From positions 1 to 63,959 of the forward strand of contig NZ_RHHV01000029.1 in NCBI RefSeq assembly GCF_003710905.1: a stretch of DNA of 63,959 bases. The letters run 5' to 3'. The DNA is from Brevibacillus parabrevis. GTDB taxonomy: Bacteria > Bacillota > Bacilli > Brevibacillales > Brevibacillaceae. Shown piece after piece: positions 25,519 to 34,900 of this stretch (the first letter of the stretch is position 1; every line of letters begins with the position of its first letter). A model generated the notes under the pieces. That model was given only the letters and a program-made list of their open reading frames with translations. It did not search any database and was not told the DNA's origin. The position numbers were made by a program, and so were the translations under genes.

Positions 25519-25917
25519 ATGTCTGAGACCATGCGCACTCCCTATGAGATGATCGGCGGGGCTGATACTTTGTCCCGTCTGGTTGATACATTTTACGACC
25601 TGGTTGCCCGGCACCCTGACCTTGCTCCGCTCTTCCCCGAAGATTTTACGGAAGTGAAAGAGCGCCAATATATGTTTCTTACCCAGTTTCTCGGTGGGCC
25701 TACCCTCTATTCAAATCGCCACGGACATCCGATGCTGCGTGCACGCCACATTCGTTTCCCCATTGGCCCTGTACAGGCAGAAGCCTGGTTGGCTTGCATG
25801 AAAACGGCGATGGACAAAACCGGACTTGAGGGCGAGATACGCGAGCAAATTTTTGAGCGTCTGCGTTTGACCGCTTATCATATGGTGAACAAGTGGGACC
25901 AAGAAGAAAAAGCGTAG
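25519..25917 (+). CDS. truncated haemoglobin, group II (YjbI-like)
   Basis: 132 aa. Globin fold of the short 2/2 type: TPYEMIGGADTLSRLVDTFYD at the N terminus, the proximal-His region RHGHPMLRARHIRF, and a Trp in VQAEAWLACM that is typical of group II. Such proteins bind haem and oxygen and are linked to redox or nitrosative protection; B. subtilis YjbI is encoded beside the thiol regulator YjbH, which is not the case here. The start at 25519 has AAAGGAGG 9 nt before it. Stands alone on the plus strand between the S10 operon and an EamA transporter. Confidence 0.9.
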   Translation: MSETMRTPYEMIGGADTLSRLVDTFYDLVARHPDLAPLFPEDFTEVKERQYMFLTQFLGGPTLYSNRHGHPMLRARHIRFPIGPVQAEAWLACMKTAMDKTGLEGEIREQIFERLRLTAYHMVNKWDQEEKA

Positions 25918-25940
25918 GGATCTCCCTACGCTTTTGTTAT
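25909..25940. terminator. bidirectional terminator, globin / EamA
   Basis: Perfect stem AAAGCGTAGGGA / TCCCTACGCTTT (25909-25934), T-rich on the plus side (TTTTGTTATTTT) and A-rich on the other. It overlaps the stop regions of both convergent genes. Confidence 0.9.
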
Positions 25941-26858
25941 TTTAGCCATCGTTTTTGCTGAGCTGGGCTTCGTCTTGACGAGATTTCTTGATCCGAGGTA
26001 CACCCCGGCCACAATCATTAACAGCGCGAGCATGTGGACCAGCTTTAATTGTTCCCCCAGGAACAGCGCTGCAAAGAACAGGCTCGCCATTGGCATTCCG
26101 TTCAAGAACAAGGCAGTTCGGCTTGCTCCCAGCTGGCGAATGCCATAGTTCCAGCCTACCGAACCCAAAGCTGTAGAAAGCGCCCCGGAAATGAAGATCA
26201 CCAGCCATTGGAACGCAGACACTTCAAGCGACAAGTAGTAGGATGCCGGTTGCAGCGTGAGAGCTGTCGCCCACAAAAACGCGATTCCGAACATTTGCGA
26301 CAAGGCTGTGATCAGCAGCACAGGGACTCCCCGGACGACAAGCTTGCGAATCAATAAGCCGCCAGTGACGTACATCAGCATGGAGAAAAACATGATCGCA
26401 TCTCCCCAGCCGTTCATATGGATTCCGCCATGTTGCGAAATGACGACAATCAACACTCCCGCAAACCCTACGCCAATGCCGAGTCCTTTTTGCCACGACA
26501 TGTGTTCTCCGAGGAAAAGCATAGCCAGCAGAGCTGTTGCCAGTGGGTTCAATCCGAGGATCAGCGACGCATTGCCTGCTGTAGTCGTCTGCACGCCTGC
26601 TGCCAATGTGATCTGGTGCAACGCAATAGAGCTGGCCCCTACTCCGGCAATCAACAGCCAATCTGTTTTTTTCAACCGCAAGCTCGTTCTGTATTTATAA
26701 ATGATTGGCGCCAAGCAAATTCCTGCGACCGTCATGCGAATAGCTGCTACATACAGCGGCGGAAACGACGTGAGATACTTTACCATTACCACGTTCAAGC
26801 CCCAAAGTATGACTACGCCAGCCAGCATGAAAAATAACAGCTTTTCATTGTTTTTCAT
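25926..26858 (-). CDS. EamA/DMT-family membrane transporter
   Basis: 310 aa with ten hydrophobic segments arranged as two EamA repeats (LLFFMLAGVVILWGLNVVMVKY at the start of the first, MLMYVTGGLLIRK at the start of the second). Drug/metabolite transporter superfamily; substrate cannot be read from sequence, exporters of amino acids or metabolites are common. The start at 26858 has GGGGGAT upstream. No functional link to its ribosomal neighbours is apparent; it has its own terminators on both sides. Confidence 0.9.
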   Translation of the reverse strand: MKNNEKLLFFMLAGVVILWGLNVVMVKYLTSFPPLYVAAIRMTVAGICLAPIIYKYRTSLRLKKTDWLLIAGVGASSIALHQITLAAGVQTTTAGNASLILGLNPLATALLAMLFLGEHMSWQKGLGIGVGFAGVLIVVISQHGGIHMNGWGDAIMFFSMLMYVTGGLLIRKLVVRGVPVLLITALSQMFGIAFLWATALTLQPASYYLSLEVSAFQWLVIFISGALSTALGSVGWNYGIRQLGASRTALFLNGMPMASLFFAALFLGEQLKLVHMLALLMIVAGVYLGSRNLVKTKPSSAKTMAKITKA

Positions 26859-26965
26859 TTCTCTATCCCCCATCCGCTGATCGTATTGTAGCACACGGTC
26901 ATCTATTGGCTTATTGAATCATTTTGATGGGAGCCATGCAGAAAATCGATGAGAGTAAACAGGCA

Positions 26966-27005
26966 AAAAGAAAAACCCGACAACATATGCTGTCGGGTTT
27001 TTGTA
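26966..27005. terminator. terminator after tuf
   Basis: Stem AAACCCGACA / TGTCGGGTTT (26974-27003) with T-rich flank on the minus strand (TTTTTCTTTTTG) ending the str operon; A/T flanks on both sides make it usable in both directions. Confidence 0.93.
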
Positions 27006-27019
27006 CGTATCAGTAAATC

Positions 27020-28210
27020 CTACGCGTCGATAGAAGCTACAACGCCAGCGCCTACTGTACGGCCACCTTCGCGGATCGCGAAGCGAGTACCTTGTTCCAT
27101 CGCTACTGGAGCGATCAGTTCAACGGTGAACTCAGTGTTGTCGCCAGGCATGATCATTTCAACGCCTTCTGGCAGTTGGATGATACCTGTAACGTCAGTT
27201 GTACGGAAGTAGAATTGTGGACGGTAGTTAGCAAAGAAAGGAGTGTGACGTCCGCCCTCTTCTTTGGACAGAACGTAAACTTCTGCTTTGAACTTAGTGT
27301 AAGGCTTAACGGAACCTGGTTTCGCCAAGCATTGTCCACGCTCGATGTCTTTACGGTCTACACCGCGCAAGAGAGCACCGATGTTGTCACCAGCTTGAGC
27401 TTGATCCAGCAATTTGCGGAACATCTCAACACCAGTTACAGTGGAAGTTTTTGTTTCTTCAGCCAGACCGATGATCTCAACTGGGTCACCAACTTTAACG
27501 ATACCGCGCTCTACACGACCAGTAGCAACTGTACCACGGCCAGTGATTGTGAACACGTCCTCAACTGGCATCAGGAAAGGCTTGTCAGTTGCGCGCTCAG
27601 GAGTTGGGATGTAGCTGTCAACAGCGTCCATCAGTTCAACGATTTTCTTAGCCCAGTCACCAGTTGGGTTGTCCAAAGCTTCTTTAGCAGAACCTTTGAT
27701 TACTGGAGTGTCGTCACCTGGGAACTCGTATTGAGACAGCAGGTCACGGATTTCCATTTCAACCAGTTCGAGCAACTCTTCATCGTCTACCATGTCGCAT
27801 TTGTTCATGAATACTACGATGTAAGGTACGCCTACTTGTTTGGAGAGCAGGATGTGCTCGCGAGTTTGTGGCATTGGGCCATCAGCTGCGGATACAACCA
27901 GGATAGCTCCGTCCATTTGAGCAGCACCAGTAATCATGTTTTTCACATAGTCCGCGTGACCAGGGCAGTCAACGTGTGCATAGTGACGGTTGTCAGTTTC
28001 GTACTCAACGTGTGCTGTGTTGATTGTGATACCGCGCTCTTTTTCTTCTGGAGCAGCGTCAATCGCAGCATAGTTCATTGCTTTTGCTTTACCTTGTGTT
28101 GCCAATACAGTAGTGATGGCAGCAGTCAGGGTAGTTTTACCGTGGTCAACGTGACCAATAGTACCGATGTTAACGTGTGGTTTATTACGCTCAAATTTTT
28201 CTTTTGCCAT
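27020..28210 (-). CDS. tuf: elongation factor Tu
   Basis: 396 aa. GTPase that brings aminoacyl-tRNA to the ribosome. G1 GHVDHGKTT, G2 ITINTAHVEY, G3 DCPGHADY, G4 MNKCD, G5 GSAKEAL. Elfamycin- and kirromycin-contact regions look ordinary. Last gene of the str operon; its 119-bp leader after fusA contains an 11-bp perfect inverted repeat. Only one tuf copy is in the window. Confidence 0.99.
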   Translation of the reverse strand: MAKEKFERNKPHVNIGTIGHVDHGKTTLTAAITTVLATQGKAKAMNYAAIDAAPEEKERGITINTAHVEYETDNRHYAHVDCPGHADYVKNMITGAAQMDGAILVVSAADGPMPQTREHILLSKQVGVPYIVVFMNKCDMVDDEELLELVEMEIRDLLSQYEFPGDDTPVIKGSAKEALDNPTGDWAKKIVELMDAVDSYIPTPERATDKPFLMPVEDVFTITGRGTVATGRVERGIVKVGDPVEIIGLAEETKTSTVTGVEMFRKLLDQAQAGDNIGALLRGVDRKDIERGQCLAKPGSVKPYTKFKAEVYVLSKEEGGRHTPFFANYRPQFYFRTTDVTGIIQLPEGVEMIMPGDNTEFTVELIAPVAMEQGTRFAIREGGRTVGAGVVASIDA

Positions 28211-28252
28211 GAGAGCTAAAGCCTCCTTAAATGATAAGGGTTTTATAGGTAA

Positions 28253-28301
28253 GAAAGGTTTACCCTACCAAGGGTTGTACCTTAAATATTGTAAACCTTT
28301 C
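28253..28301 (-). repeat. 11-bp inverted repeat in the fusA-tuf spacer
   Basis: GAAAGGTTTAC (28253-28263 on the plus strand) is exactly complementary to GTAAACCTTTC (28291-28301), enclosing a smaller CCCT / AGGG pair. In the minus-strand transcript it forms a stem 40-90 nt before the tuf ATG. No T-tract follows, so it is not a normal terminator; it might be a processing or stabilising element for tuf mRNA. Confidence 0.6.
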
Positions 28302-28329
28302 CTGATTCAAGATAAAGCGGAACCGTAAA

Positions 28330-30408
28330 TTATTCGCCTTTAGATTTCTTAACGATTTCTTCAGCGATAAATTTAGGTACTTCTTCGTAGTGGTCGATCA
28401 CCATGGAGTAAACGCCACGGCCTTGGGTACGGGAACGAAGAACTGTGGAGTATCCGAACATCTCGGACAGTGGTACCATTGCACGGATTACTTGTGCATT
28501 TGCACGAGCTTCCATACCTTCGATACGACCGCGGCGGGAGTTCAGGTCACCCATTACGTCGCCCATGTACTCTTCAGGCATTGTAACTTCTACTTTCATG
28601 ATTGGCTCGAGCAATACAGCGCCACATTTTTTCGCAGCTTCTTTCAGAGCGAGAGAACCTGCTACTTTAAATGCCATCTCGGAGGAGTCGACATCATGGT
28701 AGCTACCGTCTACGATAGTAGCTTTGATATCAACCAGCGGGAAGCCGGCGATAACACCATTTTTCATCGCTTCTTCGATACCCGCTTGTACAGCAGGGAT
28801 GTATTCGCGCGGTACCACACCACCGACGATTTTGTTTTCGAATTGGAAGCCTTGACCTGGTTCGAGAGGAGCGAACTCCACCCAAACGTGACCGTATTGA
28901 CCACGACCACCGGACTGGCGAACGAATTTACCTTCCACTTTCGCTTCCTTCCGGAATGTTTCACGGTAAGCTACTTGTGGTGCACCTACGTTCGACTCGA
29001 CTTTAAATTCGCGTTTCAGACGGTCAACAATGATCTCCAGGTGAAGCTCACCCATACCGGAGATGATCGTTTGACCAGTCTCTTCGTCTGTGCGGGTTCT
29101 GAACGTTGGATCCTCTTCAGCCAGTTTGGACAGGCCGATACCCATCTTGTCTTGGTCTGCTTTGGATTTTGGTTCGATCGCAACAGAGATAACTGGCTCT
29201 GGGAACTCCATAGACTCAAGGATTACTGGAGCCTTTTCATCACACAGAGTATCACCAGTTGTTGTATCTTTCAAACCTACAGCTGCAGCAATGTCACCAG
29301 AGTAAACGATTTGAATCTCTTCGCGGTGGTTTGCGTGCATTTGCAGGATACGACCTACACGCTCACGTTTACCTTTTGTGGAGTTCAGAACGTAAGAACC
29401 GGAGTTCAGTACGCCGGAGTAAACGCGGAAGAAAGTCAGACGGCCAACATACGGGTCAGTCATGATCTTGAAAGCAAGAGCAGAGAACGGACCGTTGTCG
29501 TCAGCTGGACGTTCAACTTCATCTTCAGTGTCAGGCAAAGTACCTTTGATTGCAGGAATGTCTACTGGAGATGGCAGATAACGAACAACGTTGTCCAGCA
29601 TAGGCTGAACACCTTTGTTACGGTAAGAAGATCCGCACATTACAGGAGTCAGTTTGCACTCAACTGTACCTTTACGCAGAGCTGCGCGGATTTCGTCGTT
29701 GGTCAGCTCTTCGCCTTCCAAGTACTTCATCATGAGCTCTTCGTCTTGTTCCGCAGCTGCTTCAACCAGTGCAAGACGCAGCTCTTCGCATTTGTCTTTC
29801 AGGTCAGCTGGGATTTCGGTAGCGTCAGAAGTTTTGCCCAGGTCATCGGTATAGATGATTGCCTTCATTTCGATCAGGTCAACCATACCTTTGAATTGGT
29901 CTTCAGCACCGATTGGATATTGAACTGCTACAGGATTTGCACCCAGACGAGATTTGATCTGTCCCAAGCACATATCGAAGTTAGCACCCAAGATATCCAT
30001 TTTGTTGATGTAGCACATACGCGGTACGCCGTAGCGGTCAGCTTGGCGCCATACGGTTTCGGTTTGCGGCTCAACGCCACCTTTTGCGTCAAAAACGGTT
30101 ACAGCACCGTCAAGAACGCGCAGGGAGCGCTCAACTTCTACAGTGAAGTCTACGTGGCCTGGCGTGTCGATAATGTTGATACGATGGCCATCCCATTGAG
30201 CAGTAGTAGCAGCCGAAGTGATGGTGATACCGCGCTCTTGCTCTTGTTCCATCCAGTCCATGGTTGCTGCACCTTCGTGCACCTCACCAATTTTGTGAAC
30301 GCGACCGGTGTAGAACAGAATACGCTCAGTCGTTGTCGTTTTACCAGCATCGATGTGAGCCATGATACCGATATTACGCGTATTCGGCAAAGAGAACTCG
30401 CGAGCCAT
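28330..30408 (-). CDS. fusA: elongation factor G
   Basis: 692 aa. Translocase GTPase; G1 AHIDAGKTTTTERIL, G3 DTPGHVDFT, G4 NKMDILG, then domains II-V. The domain IV tip carries the expected SGGRGQYGHVW. Fusidic-acid determining regions look unremarkable by eye. Preceded by rpsG (71 bp) and followed by tuf. Confidence 0.99.
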   Translation of the reverse strand: MAREFSLPNTRNIGIMAHIDAGKTTTTERILFYTGRVHKIGEVHEGAATMDWMEQEQERGITITSAATTAQWDGHRINIIDTPGHVDFTVEVERSLRVLDGAVTVFDAKGGVEPQTETVWRQADRYGVPRMCYINKMDILGANFDMCLGQIKSRLGANPVAVQYPIGAEDQFKGMVDLIEMKAIIYTDDLGKTSDATEIPADLKDKCEELRLALVEAAAEQDEELMMKYLEGEELTNDEIRAALRKGTVECKLTPVMCGSSYRNKGVQPMLDNVVRYLPSPVDIPAIKGTLPDTEDEVERPADDNGPFSALAFKIMTDPYVGRLTFFRVYSGVLNSGSYVLNSTKGKRERVGRILQMHANHREEIQIVYSGDIAAAVGLKDTTTGDTLCDEKAPVILESMEFPEPVISVAIEPKSKADQDKMGIGLSKLAEEDPTFRTRTDEETGQTIISGMGELHLEIIVDRLKREFKVESNVGAPQVAYRETFRKEAKVEGKFVRQSGGRGQYGHVWVEFAPLEPGQGFQFENKIVGGVVPREYIPAVQAGIEEAMKNGVIAGFPLVDIKATIVDGSYHDVDSSEMAFKVAGSLALKEAAKKCGAVLLEPIMKVEVTMPEEYMGDVMGDLNSRRGRIEGMEARANAQVIRAMVPLSEMFGYSTVLRSRTQGRGVYSMVIDHYEEVPKFIAEEIVKKSKGE

Positions 30409-30479
30409 TCAGGTATGCTCCTTCCATACTCGAGTTTTTGAATAAACGGGTATCCAAGACGGACACCCGATTCAATTTC

Positions 30480-30950
30480 CTACCAGCGATAGTGAGCAAA
30501 CGCTTTGTTCGCTTCAGCCATCTTGTGCGTGTCTTCACGCTTTTTAACTGCTGCACCGGTGTTGTTAGCAGCGTCCATGATCTCGTTAGCCAGGCGTTGT
30601 TCCATGGTTTTCTCTCCACGGTTACGGGAGTAGTTAACCAACCAACGCAGACCAAGAGTGGTACGGCGCTCCGGTTTTACTTCGATCGGTACTTGGTAGT
30701 TAGCACCACCTACACGGCGAGCTTTAACTTCCAGTACAGGCATTACGTTTTTCAGTGCTTCTTCAAACACTTCCATCGGGTTGCGGCTTGTGCGCTCCTG
30801 AATGATGGTGAATGCGTTGTAGAGAATATTTTGCGCTACACCGCGTTTGCCATCCAACATCAGACGGTTAATCAAGCGAGTAACCAGCTTGCTGTTGTAA
30901 ATAGGATCTGGCAACACGTCACGACGGGTTACAGGACCTTTACGAGGCAT
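30480..30950 (-). CDS. rpsG: 30S ribosomal protein S7 (uS7)
   Basis: 156 aa from the ATG at 30950 (MPRKGPVTRRDVLPDPIYNS), GAAGGAGGG upstream; ends KAFAHYRW. S7 nucleates 30S head assembly; in E. coli it autoregulates the str operon. Confidence 0.98.
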   Translation of the reverse strand: MPRKGPVTRRDVLPDPIYNSKLVTRLINRLMLDGKRGVAQNILYNAFTIIQERTSRNPMEVFEEALKNVMPVLEVKARRVGGANYQVPIEVKPERRTTLGLRWLVNYSRNRGEKTMEQRLANEIMDAANNTGAAVKKREDTHKMAEANKAFAHYRW

Positions 30951-31004
30951 CGTATTCCCTCCTTCTTTTCGGTATAAATTCACGCCACTTCAAAGGCGCT
31001 TTTC

Positions 31005-31448
31005 TTATTTCTTTTTCGCTGCTGCAGCTGCTTGACCTGGTTTTGGACGTTTTGTACCGTATTTGGAACGACCTTGTTTACGGTTGTTTACGCCAGCAGT
31101 GTCAAGTGCACCACGAACGATATGGTAGCGTACCCCTGGCAAGTCTTTTACACGACCGCCGCGCACCAGCACGACGCTATGCTCTTGCAGGTTGTGGCCA
31201 ATACCACCGATGTAAGCTGTTACCTCGATTCCGTTTGTCAAACGCACACGAGCGTATTTACGCAACGCGGAGTTCGGTTTTTTCGGAGTCATGGTACCTA
31301 CACGAGTGCAAACACCACGTTTTTGAGGAGAGCTTTGGTTGGTTTGGCTTTTCTTGAAGCTGTTGTACCCTTTTTGCAAAGCTGGGGACTTAGACTTCAC
31401 AACCTTGTCCTCGCGACCTTTACGCACCAATTGGTTAATTGTAGGCAT
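31005..31448 (-). CDS. rpsL: 30S ribosomal protein S12 (uS12)
   Basis: 147 aa from the ATG at 31448 (MPTINQLVRKGREDKV). The decoding loop TPKKPNSALRK keeps Lys56, the streptomycin-sensitive residue. The C terminus carries an Ala/Lys-rich tail (GQAAAAAKKK) that makes it about nine residues longer than B. subtilis S12. GGGAGG upstream of the start. Confidence 0.98.
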   Translation of the reverse strand: MPTINQLVRKGREDKVVKSKSPALQKGYNSFKKSQTNQSSPQKRGVCTRVGTMTPKKPNSALRKYARVRLTNGIEVTAYIGGIGHNLQEHSVVLVRGGRVKDLPGVRYHIVRGALDTAGVNNRKQGRSKYGTKRPKPGQAAAAAKKK

Positions 31449-31568
31449 GATGTTACCTCCCTTCTTAATACCCAATCTTCAAGACCACAGATCCAGGTGA
31501 GTCATTTTTAGGCCAAATAGAAAGTTCTTGTCCATCTTTTACGCATCGCGCAACAGACAAAAACATCG

Positions 31569-31823
31569 TTAACCACTTTTCTTAATCGCAGCGGTAGCCG
31601 CTCCCACTTCAATTCCGCACGCTTTGCCTAGACGGCGCATGGAATCTACATGAATGACTGGAACACCCTTCTCTTTGCAAAGGAGCTCGACTTTTTGGGT
31701 CAAACGTCTATCAGCATCAACCGCGATGTACACTGCTTCAACCTGCTGGTTTTCTACAGCTTTCATCGTTTGCTTAACACCGATCGTCAACTCCTTGGCC
31801 CGCTCTACTTTTTCATAAGACAT
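31569..31823 (-). CDS. rplGB: L7Ae-family RNA-binding protein (YbxF type)
   Basis: 84 aa from the ATG at 31823 (MSYEKVERAKELTIGVKQTM). L7Ae/L30e fold with the kink-turn binding residues in IGVKQTMKAVE and IEVGAATAAIKKSG. In B. subtilis the protein at this place (YbxF) binds kink-turn RNA and associates with ribosomes under some conditions; its role is not settled. First gene after rpoC with its own strong promoter. An ATG three codons earlier is too near the GGAGG. Confidence 0.92.
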   Translation of the reverse strand: MSYEKVERAKELTIGVKQTMKAVENQQVEAVYIAVDADRRLTQKVELLCKEKGVPVIHVDSMRRLGKACGIEVGAATAAIKKSG

Positions 31824-31867
31824 GATTCTCATATCCTCCAAAGTACAGATATCAGGCACACTTGAAT

Positions 31868-31896
31868 ATAATATCAGCTGGGTTCGCTGTTGTCAA
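31868..31896 (-). promoter_or_regulatory. strong sigma-A promoter of rplGB-rpsL-rpsG-fusA-tuf
   Basis: TTGACA (31891-31896), 17-bp spacer, TATTAT (31868-31873) with an extended TGA just before the -10. It lies about 45 bp before the rplGB start and separates the str genes from rpoC. Confidence 0.8.
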
Positions 31897-31924
31897 CGCC
31901 CAACTCATATTTTTTATTCAGGAA

Positions 31925-31951
31925 GGCGCCCGCCAAAATCTGGCGGACGCC
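31925..31951 (-). terminator. GC-rich hairpin after rpoC
   Basis: GGCGTCCGCCA / TTGGCGGGCGCC stem a few bases past the rpoC stop. No T-tract follows (TTCCTGAATAAAAAA), so it may be a weak terminator or a 3'-end stabiliser that lets some rpoBC transcripts continue into the str genes. Confidence 0.5.
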
Positions 31952-31961
31952 ACCCCCACAA

Positions 31962-34900
31962 TTACTCTACAGAAACCGCTTCTTGCTCAGCTTTGAGAGC
32001 TTCGAGTTCTGCTTCGTAATCAACCTGACTTGCTACTTTTACATTGCGATAGCGAGACATACCGGTACCTGCCGGAACAAGTTTCCCGATAATCACGTTT
32101 TCTTTCAGACCGAGCAGGCGATCCACTTTTCCTTTGATCGCTGCGTCTGTGAGAACGCGCGTTGTCTCCTGGAAGGAAGCCGCCGACAGGAAGGAGTCGG
32201 TTTCCAGGGATGCTTTTGTAATCCCCAAAAGAACCGGACGACCCACTGCTGGATTTTTGCCTTCGATGAGAACTTTTGCGTTCGCCTGCTCAAACTCAGG
32301 AACTTCCACATAGGAGCCTGGCAAGAGGTCTGTATCTCCGCTGTCGATGACGCGCAGCTTGCGGAGCATCTGACGGATCATAACCTCAACGTGCTTGTCG
32401 TTAATTTCTACACCCTGCATGCGGTAAACTTTTTGTACCTCTTGCAAAATGTAGTTGGAAACGCCGCGCATGCCGCGAACTTTGAGCATTTCTTTCGGGT
32501 CGACGGAACCTTCCGTGAGCTCGTCACCAGCGCTCAGCTTGACACCAACAGATACTTTGATGCGCGAGCCGTATGGAGCAGCGTACACTTTGTTTTCCGC
32601 TTCACCGCGAACTTCGATTTCACGACGGTCTTTACCTTCACGAATGTCGACAACTTCCCCGTCGATTTCAGAAATAACGGCTTGACCTTTCGGATTGCGC
32701 GCTTCGAACAACTCTTGAATACGCGGCAAACCTTGGGTAATATCGTCTCCCGCAACCCCACCGGTATGGAAGGTACGCATGGTCAGCTGGGTACCCGGCT
32801 CACCAATGGACTGAGCGGCAATAATACCAACCGCTTCCCCAACTTCCACTTCGGCTCCTGTTGCCAGGTTGCGTCCGTAGCAAAGTTTGCAGACACCATG
32901 GCTGGTGCGGCAAGCAAGTACGTTACGGATGTAGACACTTGTGATGCCCACTTTTTCGATATACTCGGCAACCTCTTCGGAAATTTCCTCGTTGCGGCCG
33001 ATGATGACTTCTTTTGTTTCCGGGTGGCGGAGAGTCTCGAAGCATGTACGTCCAACCAGACGGTCAGACAGCTTCTCGATTTCTTCACGGCCATCCTTGA
33101 TCGCTGTAACACGAATACCTTTATCTGTACCGCAATCTTTTTCGCGGACGATCACGTCTTGGGCAACGTCTACGAGACGACGGGTCAAGTAACCCGAGTC
33201 CGCAGTACGCAGCGCCGTATCGGCGAGACCTTTCCGCGCACCGTGCGTGGAGATAAAGTACTCCAATACAGTCAGACCTTCACGGAAGTTGGATTTGATC
33301 GGCAACTCGATGATTCGACCGGATGGGTTCGCCATCAGACCGCGCATACCAGCGAGCTGAGTGATCTGGGATACGTTACCGCGGGCACCGGAGTTCGCCA
33401 TCATGAAGATCGCATTGAACTTATCCATGGACTTCATGAGTACCTCGGTTACCTCATCCTTGGCTTTGGACCAGATGGAGATAACGCGGTCATAACGCTC
33501 ATCCTCAGTAATCAGACCACGGCGGAACTGCGTCATGACAGTTGCAACCTTTTGATCCGCTTCATCGAGAATGTCTTTCTTCTTGCCAGGTACGGCAATG
33601 TCCGCTACCGCGATTGTGATACCCGCTTTAGTGGAGTACGTGAAGCCAAGCTCTTTGATTCTGTCGAGAATCATGGAAGTTTTCATCGTGCCGAAGCGAC
33701 GGAAGCACTCGGAAATGATCGTTCCCAGGAAGCCTTTTTTCACTGCACCCGGATCTGGCAGGTTGCGCACAAACTCGGTTACGTTGGTACCTTTGTCAAA
33801 AATAAAGTATTCGTCAGGAACCATGTTTTGCAGGTTCGATTTGGTCGGAACGTTGATGAACGGCAAATCTGGAGGGAAGATCTCGTTGAAGATCACTTTC
33901 CCTACTGTCGTTACGATGAGCGCGTTCTGTTGGCGTTCAGTAAAGCTGGTTTTGTTCAGGCGTCTCGCTGGCAAAACGATGCGCGTATGCAAGCTGATGA
34001 AGCCTTGCTGGTAAGCAGCGATCGCATCATGAGGATCGCGATAGATCGTACCCTCGCCTTTGTCGCCTTCACGTTCCAGTGTCAGATAGTAAGAACCAAG
34101 CACCATGTCCTGGGATGGCGTTACTACTGGTTTACCGTCTTTCGGGTTCAAGATGTTTTGCGCTGCCAGCATGAGGATACGGGCTTCTGCCTGCGCCTCT
34201 GCGGACAACGGAACGTGAACCGCCATTTGGTCACCGTCGAAGTCGGCGTTGTACGCTGTACAAACGAGCGGGTGCAAACGGATCGCACGGCCTTCAACCA
34301 ATACTGGTTCGAAAGCCTGGATACCCAGACGGTGCAAGGTGGGGGCACGGTTCAGAAGCACCGGATGCTCGCGAATCACGTCTTCGAGAACGTCCCATAC
34401 TTCAGGCTGAACGCGCTCTACCTTGCGTTTGGCGCTCTTGATGTTATGAGCGAGTCCTTTGGAAACGAGCTCTTTCATCACGAACGGTTTGAAGAGTTCC
34501 AATGCCATTTCTTTTGGCAAACCGCACTGGTACATCTTCAGATTAGGTCCTACAACGATAACGGAACGACCGGAGTAGTCAACGCGCTTACCGAGCAAGT
34601 TTTGGCGGAAACGTCCTTGTTTACCTTTCAGCATGTGGCTGAGAGATTTCAGCGGACGGTTACCTGGTCCAGTTACCGGACGGCCGCGACGACCGTTGTC
34701 GATAAGTGCGTCTACTGCTTCCTGCAGCATCCGTTTTTCGTTTTGTACGATAATGTCAGGAGCACCCAGTTCAAGCAGGCGCTTCAGACGGTTATTCCGG
34801 TTGATTACGCGACGGTACAGGTCATTCAAGTCGGAAGTGGCAAAACGTCCACCATCGAGTTGAACCATTGGGCGAAGCTCTGGCGGGATTACCGGCAGTA

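Noticed and set aside
28390..30441. A 683-codon plus-strand frame opposite fusA
   Set aside because: Antisense shadow of fusA; no ribosome site or domain.
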